A stretch of DNA of 41,384 bases from Priapulus caudatus (Eukaryota; Priapulida; Priapulimorpha; Priapulimorphida; Priapulidae): positions 748,880 to 790,263 of the forward strand of contig NW_014577062.1 of NCBI RefSeq assembly GCF_000485595.1, in the 5' to 3' direction. Of the stretch, positions 24,601 through 29,660 are shown piece by piece (position 1 is the first letter of the stretch; every line of letters begins with the position of its first letter). The notes beneath the pieces were generated by a model. It was not told where the DNA came from and did not search any database. It worked only from the letters and a program-made list of their open reading frames with translations. A program made the position numbers and the translations under genes.

Positions 24601-26757
24601 AGTAAGGTAATTGAGCATGGGGTCACACAGGGTCACACAGGGTCTCTTATACATAGGAGGCACAGTGGCACACCGCCGTTGTGTCAAATTGTGCGTGTGC
24701 GCGTATGCACGTGTGCGTGCATGCACGTACACTGCGTGCGTGCATGCACGTACACTGCGTGCGTGCGCGTGCACGTACACGTGCGTGCGTGCGCGCGCTG
24801 CCACGTACACATGTGTGCGTGTGCATGTACACGTGCGCGCGTGCACGTACACGTGCGCGCGTACACGTGCGTGTGCATATGCACCTACACGTGCGTGCGT
24901 GCGATGCCACGTATACGTGTGCATGTACACGTGCGCGCACGTACAGGTGCGTGCGCGCGTGTACACGTGCACGTATGTGCGTGTACGTACACAGAATACA
25001 CGTACATATACGTACTGAACTGAGAGTGAGAGTGCACGCCGCACTCGAGATTTCATCGATTTTTGTCACAAATGACCCGGTGACCTGTGACGTCACACAA
25101 CCCCTTGGCTAACTACGAAATGGCTTATTATATGCACTACAATTTGTATTACAATTCTCCGGACACGATAATATCCGGAGCTGGTATCATGTAGTCAAAT
25201 TCATTTTTCTATGCTACAACTCCATAAAACCTTAGTGTTTTTAATGTTGGTGTAATCAGTGATATTTCCGCTGTCAGGTGAGACTATATTCAGCTATATT
25301 TTTTGGGGATTGAGTGCTTCTGAGCAAAAATCTCGTAATACAGGCTTAACTAACATAATATATAGATAACTTTTTTTCTCATTGAAGAAGCTAGATACAC
25401 TAGCCTGTCGTCTTATTTTGTGGAGGAATTCCCACAGAATGTGTGTAATGTATTTATTTTTCCATAGCAAAATGCCATTCATAGTGATAACATGTTCATG
25501 AACACATGTCATAATTGTCTAGTTATAGGAGTTTCCTCGATATAAGCCCCCCTTGTTCTCAGTAATTAATATCCTGCAACACGATGTACAGTGGTTTTGA
25601 CATTTTAGTCTTGCATTCTCGATTTTTCGATTTGAAAATGTTGATATATTTGGCATGATATCCTTCAAGCAAAGCAATGATATATGCTGTATAATTGTTC
25701 AATAATGCTATAAATAAAAATGTACGTATTCACTACCATGGCTGAAACCATCAGATCGGAGAGTTGGTGTTTTACCAATACCACTAGCCCTCCAAACAAT
25801 GTGCTGGAATTATATATCCAGATGGACTGGTGCACATTTTTCACCTTGCAATAATTCATTCCCTTCCAGAAGTAACTGTAGACGAACTCATTTTTATTGG
25901 ACCGACTCCAGAGAACAAGTGCCTTTAAACCCTGAATATCTCCCCCTCATATAGAACGAAATTAACGTGCATCTAGTTTGTCATTATGTTTGCATCTCAG
26001 TACAGACATTTAAAAGTTTGTCATTTGCATTTTTATAGGAGTAAGTCCATAGCCATAATACACAAGTATTATAGTTGCCCTGTGATGTTGATGAAATATG
26101 ATGCTTAACATATTGATTTTTACAGAAACCACGTGGGTTTACAACAGGCTGAGGCTCCATCTATTCGTACAAACTCGTCCTCATCATTTTCTAAAACTGT
26201 CTATAGTATGTCGCCAGAGGTACAAAGAATAGCAGCCAGATGGTGAAAACATGGGGACCATTTAGGCCTACTAGCTAGAATATATATAGATACCATGCAC
26301 TGTGTAGTAATGTACTTATGAAGTTATGTAGGGCTACTGTCTGTAGACTGTAGTGTCTGTAGTTGTACAGTACTGTACGACTGGTTAATTAAAATGCTTC
26401 TGACGGGGAATCAAAGTTTCAAACAACACTTGCACTTTCAAAATGCCTGCTTACCAGAATAAAGGTCGCACACGTTCTACTTATAACATAAATGTTTGGC
26501 AAGACATGACACTAAGCAGGTGGGCGTGGGTGCGGCAAGACGCATGGGGGCTCCATCACGTCGACAGCATGTTAGCGTGCGCCGCAACAGCATGAACATG
26601 AGTAGAGTAAGAACCAAGCTTTTCCACTAATAAAATATCTTACCTTAAATTCCTTACACATATTAAATCAGAAAGGATACCCTTGTTGCACTCTCGGCTG
26701 TGGAAATATGTTATGCTGTCCCGGCTGATGGTACTTTCCCTTGTGGTTAAAACTCAT
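1651..26757 (-). CDS. Gln/Pro/Tyr-rich protein, possibly eIF4G N-terminal region (6 coding exons, 3' part off the left edge)
   Basis: Coding exons on the minus strand: 26757-26681 (from ATG), 8292-8258, 7581-7529, 2835-2647, 2479-2306, 1864-1651. All junctions have GT-AG signals and matching phases, giving about 248 residues before the window ends inside the gene. The protein is low-complexity: MSFNHKGKYHQPG at the start, then Q-runs (up to 8 Q), and repeated aromatic spots NAYYTSR, FFYMNNPQPG and VDYYMPTGS. No folded domain is present. The nearest thing I recognise is the disordered N-terminus of metazoan eIF4G, the translation-initiation scaffold, where YY/FY-P-G motifs precede the PABP- and eIF4E-binding parts; those would lie off the left edge. 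Other Q-rich RNA-binding proteins (ataxin-2, CASC3 or UBAP2L types) are alternatives. That it is a real gene is fairly sure; the family is not. Intron 1 spans 18.4 kb. Confidence 0.75.
2306..2479 (-). CDS. Q-rich gene: exon NAYYTSRQQ...
   Basis: The exon has 58 codons, phase 0 at both ends, acceptor AATTTCAG and perfect donor GCA|GTAAGT. It encodes NAYYTSRQQAMGPRQQM, a Gly/Pro stretch, four glutamines and HSFFYMNNPQPGVA. The Y-Y and F-F-Y-M-N-N spots resemble eIF4G N-termini. Confidence 0.83.
2647..2835 (-). CDS. Q-rich gene: exon VRQAVPIQIPG...
   Basis: The exon has 63 codons, phase 0 at both ends, acceptor TATGGACAG and donor ACA|GTAGGT. It is rich in Q, M, S and P (NAQQLAAQAMQGSTPPQGP, MYQQQQMQRPPSNT). 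Because it starts in phase 0 it accepts both the 7.5 kb exon and the alternative first exon at 5640-5753. Confidence 0.82.
2997..4069. repeat. Long inverted repeat: two 428-bp arms around a 217-bp GC-richer spacer
   Basis: Arms 2997-3424 and 3642-4069 are near-perfect reverse complements (positions sum to 7066 throughout, with no indel seen), so identical frames occur on both strands. Spacer 3425-3641 includes a cAMP-element-like GTGACGTCAC. Diverged one-arm relatives lie at about 14.93-15.13/15.99-16.16, 19.63-19.75 and 20.39-20.57 kb, so it is a repeat family, probably a foldback-type element. Confidence 0.88.
4070..4792. other. Intron sequence without recognisable content
   Basis: A short GA run at 4550-4570 is the only feature. 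The open frames on both strands have no protein-like pattern and no splice context. Confidence 0.5.
4793..5417. mobile_element. hAT-like MITE, 625 bp
   Basis: Begins TAGTGATGGGAATCGG and ends CGGGACATCACTA. The left 8-bp flank CGAAGGAC (4785-4792) and right CGAAGGGG (5418-5425) share 6 of 8 bases, fitting a hAT target duplication. Subterminal sequence repeats CGATTAT/ATAATCG motifs, probable transposase-binding sites. No coding capacity. Confidence 0.75.
5418..5639. other. CpG-rich flank of the 5.6 kb candidate exon
   Basis: Between the hAT-like element and the candidate exon the sequence is unusually CpG- and GC-rich for this window, consistent with a promoter or first-intron CpG island. 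It contains several open frames on both strands that are by-products of GC content. No gene is called. Confidence 0.3.
5640..5753 (-). CDS. Candidate alternative first exon, MAADKGRMQYGRW...
   Basis: From ATG 5753 in an excellent start context (ACAATGG) the frame runs 38 codons, MAADKGRMQYGRWKTYPQRA through SSGLSFYT, to a strong phase-0 donor ACG|GTGAGA. Phase 0 fits the acceptor at 2835 (T-VRQAVP). The surrounding 5420-5800 region is CpG-rich and carries CCGCCATTG, the YY1-type core often found at housekeeping start sites. Best read as the most proximal alternative promoter and N-terminus of the Q-rich gene. The peptide family is not recognised. Confidence 0.55.
5754..7304. other. Intron / upstream region of the 5.6 kb candidate exon
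   Basis: 5754-5850 is GC-rich and may be the promoter side of the candidate exon. 5850-6180 holds a 110-codon plus-strand frame with no recognisable similarity. 6400-6420 is a short (TG)n run. The dispersed repeat at 6547-6760 is listed separately. Confidence 0.45.
6547..6760. repeat. Dispersed repeat, inverted copy at about 25130-25345
   Basis: Shares, in reverse complement with the 25 kb copy, AGTCTCACCTGACAGCGGAAAT, CACTGATTACACCAACAT and AGCATAGAAAAATG plus surrounding sequence. Two diverged copies of an unidentified element; ends are not resolved. Confidence 0.6.
7305..7389. repeat. (CACG)n/(CA)n microsatellite
   Basis: Pure CA then about eleven ACGC units then CA, in the intron between the 7.5 and 2.8 kb exons of the Q-rich gene. 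Confidence 0.97.
7529..7581 (-). CDS. Q-rich gene: exon PEDYSRANYHQPSPYHQ
   Basis: The 53-nt exon has acceptor TATTTACAG and donor CAG|GTATTT. It starts with two bases completing a codon and so needs a phase-1 upstream exon; it ends in phase 0. The tyrosine/proline/histidine-rich peptide fits the rest of the protein. Confidence 0.72.
8258..8292 (-). CDS. Q-rich gene: 35-nt mini-exon ISQRGPPPPQH
   Basis: The acceptor is TTTCCAG and the donor CACA|GTAAGT is perfect. One base completes the previous Gly codon, eleven codons follow, and one base is left for the next Arg codon. The exon length (35) is not a multiple of 3, so skipping it changes which upstream exons can join in frame. Confidence 0.7.
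8561..8993. mobile_element. MITE copy 1 of the GGGACAGTGATTTTCC family
   Basis: Shares about 400 bp with the copy at 10636-11079: GGAAAACACGGAAACGGCC near the left end and AACGGAAAATCACTGTCCC at the right end. Its left terminus has decayed (GACGGTGATTTTCC) and no target duplication is evident, so it is the older or altered copy. Confidence 0.8.
9113..9152 (-). CDS. Candidate alternative first exon, MSKDGGTYDYQPA
   Basis: From ATG at 9152 (G at -3) thirteen codons plus one base lead to donor GCAG|GTATCA in phase 1, which fits the 7581-7529 exon: ...YDYQPA-G-PEDYSRANYHQ. The Tyr/Gln/Pro flavour matches the protein. The open frame extends upstream to another ATG at 9263, so the true start is uncertain. 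Only a short match supports this; chance is possible. Confidence 0.3.
10126..10530. mobile_element. Probable hAT-like repeat fragment, right end uncertain
   Basis: Begins CAGGGTGCGAAATTAACGG, a form I recognise as a common hAT terminus in animals. It contains repeated GGAGTCCG/GACTCCC segments and two copies of TTTTTGAGGGTAGGTAT. No matching right terminus was located, so the boundary is a guess. Confidence 0.4.
10636..11079. mobile_element. MITE copy 2 of the GGGACAGTGATTTTCC family, with exact 8-bp target duplication
   Basis: Left end TAGGGACAGTGATTTTCC, right end GGAAAATCACTGTCCC (16-bp inverted repeat). TATCAACC occurs exactly on both flanks (10628-10635 and 11080-11087), the 8-bp signature of hAT transposition. 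The 159-codon frame that covers it is not a gene: it follows the element, and copy 1 breaks it. Confidence 0.85.
11088..14023. other. Intron 1 of the Q-rich gene, no gene seen apart from one microsatellite
   Basis: Mostly unique-looking AT-rich DNA. 12620-12900 and 13400-13660 are C/T-rich with CCTCAC-type words. I found no exon with convincing splice sites. Confidence 0.5.
12251..12396. repeat. (ACGC)n/(CA)n compound microsatellite
   Basis: ACGC and CA units over about 145 bases, alternating purine-pyrimidine. Responsible for the Thr/His/Ala-Arg and Cys/Val-Arg frames on the two strands, which are not genes. Confidence 0.97.
14024..14854 (+). other. 276-codon open frame, unlikely to be a gene
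   Basis: The longest uninterrupted frame in the window. It is in GC-rich DNA, contains a run of ten G (14197-14206) read as poly-Gly, and is rich in T, R, H, P and C with no hydrophobic core pattern, domain or motif. It could be a diverged or chance frame; a splice-linked gene cannot be excluded. Confidence 0.15.
14900..16165. repeat. Split copy of the inverted-repeat family hosting the Harbinger-type insertion
   Basis: Left piece 14900-15126 includes GTAATTCGAACAAGTGAACAT; right piece 15993-16165 includes GAAACATTAAGAC and TAGTAAATAC. They align in order with 3719-4050. Outside the nested element I see no gene. Confidence 0.5.
15127..15992. mobile_element. Candidate PIF/Harbinger-type MITE, 866 bp, inserted in another repeat
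   Basis: Ends are imperfect inverted repeats: TACCCCCCAGTCAGACTGG on the left, and the right end read in reverse as CACCCCCGTCAGTCCGG. TTA lies on both sides (15124-15126, 15993-15995), the target size of PIF/Harbinger. The flanks, once joined, align with 3719-3800 of the long inverted repeat, so the insertion is nested. Interior is GC-rich with repeated ACCACG/GGCGACC words; no credible transposase frame. Confidence 0.55.
17318..17522 (-). CDS. Candidate alternative first exon, MMQKPSVFTPRDAG...
   Basis: The segment runs 68 codons from ATG 17522 to a phase-1 donor, GCCG|GTAAAT. GC-rich codon use and an even, protein-like composition (YIRFAPTPDPKMYGFPYPG, LYPLQSVREMARFESHAAF) contrast with the AT-rich intron around it. 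I do not recognise the family. Its phase fits the 7581-7529 exon (A-G-PEDYSR), skipping the mini-exon. It is either an alternative N-terminus of the Q-rich gene or the first exon of a nested gene whose other exons I could not find. Confidence 0.55.
17523..17820 (-). promoter_or_regulatory. CpG-rich stretch upstream of the 17.5 kb candidate first exon
   Basis: CpG dinucleotides (cgtcgtgctcgctcacg and similar) are frequent here compared with the flanking AT-rich intron. This is what one expects of an unmethylated promoter next to a first exon. No TATA box was identified. An open frame on the minus strand here has no recognisable features and is treated as 5' UTR or chance. Confidence 0.3.
18604..18646. 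repeat. (TA)n microsatellite
   Basis: Nearly pure TA repeat with a single TT interruption. Shorter TA runs occur at 1559-1581 and 29838-29854. Confidence 0.97.
19103..19166. repeat. GC-rich hairpin, 17-bp perfect arms
   Basis: GCTGGCAGCTATGGATC at 19103-19119 pairs with GATCCATAGCTGCCAGC at 19150-19166, extended by GTGCG/CGCAC with one bulged base. The loop is about 20 nt. Could be a transposon terminus, a precursor-like hairpin, or both. Confidence 0.7.
19630..20570. repeat. Degraded relatives of the 3-4 kb inverted-repeat family around a TACTAG-rich stretch
   Basis: 19648-19750 (AGAAACATTAA...TTATATTTTATTGCAAAACGGTCC) resembles 3970-4062. 20395-20570 (AATACAACTTGTCAGTAGG...ATGCAACACATAGCC) resembles 3041-3195 but with many one-base indels. 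Between them 19850-19930 is TACTAG/AGTACT low-complexity sequence. Confidence 0.6.
20571..21949. other. Intron 1 sequence, nothing recognised
   Basis: Includes a GC-richer stretch 20700-21140 with GTGGCGCCATCTATGG and ACGCGCTTCGCGCG, possibly repeat-derived, but with no defined ends. Confidence 0.4.
21950..22660. repeat. Tandem-structured interspersed repeat (units about 145 bp)
   Basis: Three units carry GTGCAAGTAT..AAGTTTGGTAGCGCTAGGTCAATTA..GAGCTATAGAGCGGAAGG variants, beginning near 21952, 22357 and 22503, separated by AGGTCA-rich spacers. The last unit ends in a (GGT)n-like run and GTCGCGGGGGATACAATAA. I recognise the GCTAGGTCAATTA..GAGCGGAAGG motif from repeats in several marine invertebrate genomes. 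Confidence 0.65.
22765..23420. mobile_element. DNA transposon remnant with ACCGTATTTATTC ends and a nested TTCGCG repeat
   Basis: Left end TACCGTATTTATTCATGTAT followed by AAGTCGCAC; the right end reads GTGCGACTTATACATGACTG and finishes ATTATGGTA. This terminal sequence type (TATTTA-C-TGTATAAGTCGCAC) is widespread in animal genomes. Within it, 23025-23170 holds the TTCGCGGGGGTTTAATTTT and GCGAAAATAA words of a second common repeat, apparently inserted. Confidence 0.6.
24160..24468. mobile_element. hAT-like MITE with CAGGGTTCTGCCCA ends, 309 bp
   Basis: Perfect terminal inverted repeats, CAGGGTTCTGCCCA and TGGGCAGAACCCTG, flanked by CACGTA on each side. The related sequence at 24981-25020 (GTACACAGAATACACGTAC then ATATACG) is the same locus without the element, i.e. 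a paralogous empty site. The interior repeats AGTGCCGGGC four times. Confidence 0.85.
24688..25015. repeat. ~330-bp alternating purine-pyrimidine tract (TG/CG/CA)
   Basis: Almost unbroken purine-pyrimidine alternation built from GTGCGTGC, GCACGTAC, ACACGTG and GTGCGCGC words, with only short interruptions such as CTGCC. Six-frame translation gives R/A/H/T/V/C repeats in every frame, an artefact. The base order favours Z-DNA, and the ACGT palindromes favour cruciforms. Confidence 0.95.
25130..25345. repeat. Dispersed repeat, inverted copy of 6547-6760
   Basis: Reverse-complement relative of the 6.6 kb repeat, including the blocks CATTTTTCTATGCT and GATATTTCCGCTGTCAGG. It adjoins the end of the 24.1-25.1 kb duplicated segment. 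Confidence 0.6.
25346..26680. other. Intron sequence next to the first coding exon, nothing recognised
   Basis: AT-rich, no repeats with visible ends and no further exon found. Confidence 0.5.
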
Positions 26758-26826
26758 CGCAAGGTGCGAAATGTAGGCCTGCGAAGGACCCTCTCTCTTT
26801 CTAAGCTTGTTTCCAAGCCCAATCTC
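26681..26826 (-). CDS. Q-rich gene: first coding exon, MSFNHKGKYHQPG
   Basis: Acceptor-like CGTGTTTCATAG at 26827 begins the exon; ATG at 26757-26755 has G at -3. Coding part is 25 codons plus GG, donor AAGG|GTATCC. The GG|C junction to the 8.3 kb mini-exon reads ...RVQQ-G-ISQRGPPPP, in frame. The 69 bases before the ATG would be 5' UTR. Confidence 0.65.
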
Positions 26827-26968
26827 CTATGAAACACGAAACAATTTCACAGACATGAAAATTAAGCTCATTTCTTGTCATAGCCTACTTGTAGACACAT
26901 AACAACAAGCCAAATTGTAGATGATTGCTGATTATATTAAGTATGCTTTCTAAATATGGCTACCTTAC

Positions 26969-27125
26969 TTGCGGATCCGCAAGGAGACGAGTTCGTGAGT
27001 TTCCGCCAGTACTCGGCGAAGGAATCGACACGAGAAATTGCCAACATGTGGCAGCACCATCCAATGGTCAATCTCACACGAGAGTGTGAAAGCGGTGCTC
27101 TGCTCTCACCATAGTCATAGATTTT
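26969..27125 (-). promoter_or_regulatory. Probable untranslated 5' exon and promoter region of the Q-rich gene
   Basis: On the minus strand this CpG-richer stretch ends in a good donor, CCGCAA|GTAAGG at 26969-26968, 142 bases upstream of the acceptor that starts the first coding exon. It has no long coding frame worth naming. The transcription start is not visible; the right boundary given is approximate. Confidence 0.35.
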
Positions 27126-27401
27126 AGACAATGAGCTGTGAACTGATATGTTACATAACATATTAGTTATATGTCTGCTTATATATCAGCTTGTATATCA
27201 GTGATAAATTAAATATCATGTATCATATATTATCATACATCTGATCATGCATCATATCGTGGGTTAATAATAAATAATATAGATAGATAATAAAGACAAA
27301 TTTGTCATTGTGTTTTTACTTGTCAAATTTGTCATTATTAACCCCTAACCATATCATATCATGACATTCATATCAGGAGCGTCATAATATATATAATGTG
27401 A

Positions 27402-27560
27402 CATCATATCATATCATATCTTATCATATCATATCATATCATATCATATCAAATATCATATATACATATCATATCATATCATATCATATCATATCATATC
27501 ATATCATATCATATCATATCATATCATATCATATCATATCATATCTTATCATATCATATC
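27402..27560. repeat. (ATATC)n pentanucleotide satellite, left part
   Basis: About thirty near-perfect ATATC units with rare TTATC and AAATATC variants. It continues after the inserted MITE as 27870-27897. The ISYHIISYH frame it generates is not a protein gene. Confidence 0.97.
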
Positions 27561-27870
27561 TAGGTGCGGATCTAAGGGGGGTGTCCGAGGGGTCCGGACC
27601 CCCCCCCCTTAATTTCAAAGTGACCTAAAAAATTAAAAGATAATTTTCTGCTAAAAATTTGGAATTCCATCTTGCATTCTAGACATCAAAATTACTACTC
27701 AGATGCTCTCAGAATGGACCAATATTTAAGAAATTTTCTTGGGGGAGGTCCCTCAACCCCCCCCCCCCGTAAGTGGTGCCTTCGTCAGCTTATTAAAACA
27801 CCAGAAAAATTAAGCAGAAAAAAGTGCCCTTTATTACACACCCCTTTCTAAAATCCTGGATCCGCCCCTG
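27561..27870. mobile_element. hAT-like MITE inserted in an (ATATC)n satellite
   Basis: Left end TAGGTGCGGATCTAAGG; right end read in reverse CAGGGGCGGATCCAGG, a terminus type known for hAT elements in many animals. Both flanks are ATATC repeat, so the target duplication cannot be delimited. It carries C9 and C10 runs and no gene. Confidence 0.75.
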
Positions 27871-27951
27871 ATATCATATCATATCATATCATATCATAAT
27901 AATCATATAACAGTTATATGTAAACTATATAATAACGTATATGTACAGAAT

Positions 27952-28134
27952 AACATATAATCAGGTGTATAATAATATATTAATATTAGAATATAATAGA
28001 AGAGTATTATTATACACTCCTAATATAATAATATATAATAACAGTTATTATATATTATTATATCAGGAGTGTATAATAATATTCTTCTATTTTATTCTAA
28101 TATTAAACTATTATTATACACCTGATTATATGTT
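27952..28134. repeat. AT-rich near-perfect palindrome, 183 bp
   Basis: The arms fold about position 28043 with no loop to speak of (AACATATAATCAGGTGTATA pairs with its complement ending ATATGTT at 28134). Carried inside are shorter matched words such as CAGGTGTATAATA and CAGGAGTGTATAATA. It directly follows the ATATC satellite. Confidence 0.85.
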
Positions 28135-29091
28135 ATAAATCTATATTCCGTTCTAAATCTATATTCTCGCGCCTGAAATTGCGAAGGTCAAGTACGTTGT
28201 TATCGCATTAATGAATTGTTTCAATTACGGTTTAATAGATGACCAAAATAATGATATCTCTGTGTTGTCACCTCTCACTATAAACCATCTCAGCTTTTGT
28301 AGCAATAGCTCAATGCACTTTGCGCATCACACATTCAAGCATGCACGCACGTACACATGCACGCACGTACACATGCACGCAGAGCAGTACAGGGGTGACA
28401 CGAGATATTGTGGTTATGGATTATGCGGATTAAGGTCTGTGTCAGGGTGGTGAGGTCTAAACTCACATTACACATAGGGAGCTAATTCAGTTCGCGTCGC
28501 GTCGCAGTTTCGTTCGTTGATCATATTAGGGGTACGGTGGGTATAGTTAGGTTTTTTCACTTTTGACTTCTTCAAGGGTTAGGGGTTTTGAAGGGTTAGA
28601 ATAGAACCTTTGGCGCTTTTACCAGGACATAAATGTTGCAATTTGCAAGACACTATTTGTAGTATTGACAACAAGTAGTATAGTAGTAGTGACGTTGCTT
28701 TAATGCTTTTTAGCAAACATTTGTTGATGATAGTTGATTGACAAAATTAAAGAGACAACGATAATTCAATTGTAATTTTAGTTTTCGTACACAAACGCTT
28801 TTGTGTACAATCTGAAAATATGGCGATTAATAAATTCCAAAAAAACATCTAACATGGGATGAGCCATCAATCTACTGACATTAAAACAGAAAGACATGAT
28901 TCTAAATAAATACTGCTTTTATTTATAACTTTTAGTTTTTCATGTTACCACAGACGAATTAACAAACATTATGCAGTTTGGAGTAATGAGGCGGAAAACG
29001 TCTACTGATGACAGCGGCTGTGTGGTACCGTTCGTGTAACTACAAAGATGTGACACTGACTGCGACCGTGACCTTTACCCGTGTCATACTA

Positions 29092-29216
29092 ACACCTGCC
29101 ATGTGACAGCAGCACCTGACATGTGACAGCAGCGTCTGACATGTGACACCGGCACATGTCATGTGACACGAGCACCTGACTTGTGACACAAGTATCTGTC
29201 ACATGACACTTGCACC
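29092..29216. repeat. 20-bp minisatellite, six units
   Basis: Units of exactly 20 bases with consensus ATGTGACA-(C/G)-(C/A)-(A/G)-GC-ACCTGAC, starting at 29101, 29121, 29141, 29161, 29181 and 29201 and diverging to the right. The GTCACATG cores are palindrome-like. Confidence 0.9.
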
Positions 29217-29590
29217 TACAGGACGACACAGGTTCACGTAAAAATACAACGTCTCGGAACTATCTACACTTTGGAGCAACGATCCGGTCAGTCACACAGA
29301 CGTAGAGTTACAGTTTGAAGTGACCAAAAGCAACTGGGAAACGAGATGCGGCCCCAGTGACGAGGTTTCATATCGTCCATATTTAAATCTGGATTTAATC
29401 CATCCTAAAATCGTATTGAAATTACATCTGCTTCTCATCCCCTCCTCGCGCTTGCCCGTAACGAGTAGTAAGGTCGTTTTATATAATACCAACATAACGA
29501 CTGATAGATATTATATTACGCAAGGCAATGAATGGTTGCGTTTTTAAGTTTACGTAAAATTAGGACGAAAACGGTTGTACTTATTGTCAT

Positions 29591-29660
29591 GATGTTGATG
29601 ATGACGACAATAATGACGATGGCGACGATGGCGACGACGACGACGACGACGGCTGATGAT
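29591..29660. repeat. (GAY)n trinucleotide repeat
   Basis: GAT/GAC/GGC triplets ending in six GAC units. In one frame it would read as poly-Asp, but no coding context surrounds it. Confidence 0.93.

Larger units (their letters stand above)
24095..25129. repeat. Segment duplicated in tandem: ~24.10-24.58 and ~24.69-25.13 kb
   Basis: Each copy has a TG/CG-rich tract, then GTACACAGAATACACGTAC, then CGTACATATACGTACTGAAC, then GTCACAAATGACCCGGTGAC and CTAACTACGAA-TGGCTTAT. The first copy carries the 309-bp MITE. Upstream, GCACAGTGGC(G/A)CACCGCCGTTG at 23648 and 24660 suggests the duplicated unit is larger. Confidence 0.8.

Noticed and set aside
24580-25112. Several 100-158-codon frames on both strands rich in R, A, H, T, V and C
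   Set aside because: Translation of an alternating purine-pyrimidine repeat; all six frames stay open for the same reason.
27398-27628. 76-codon frame of ISYHIISYH repeats
   Set aside because: Product of the ATATC satellite running into a transposon end.
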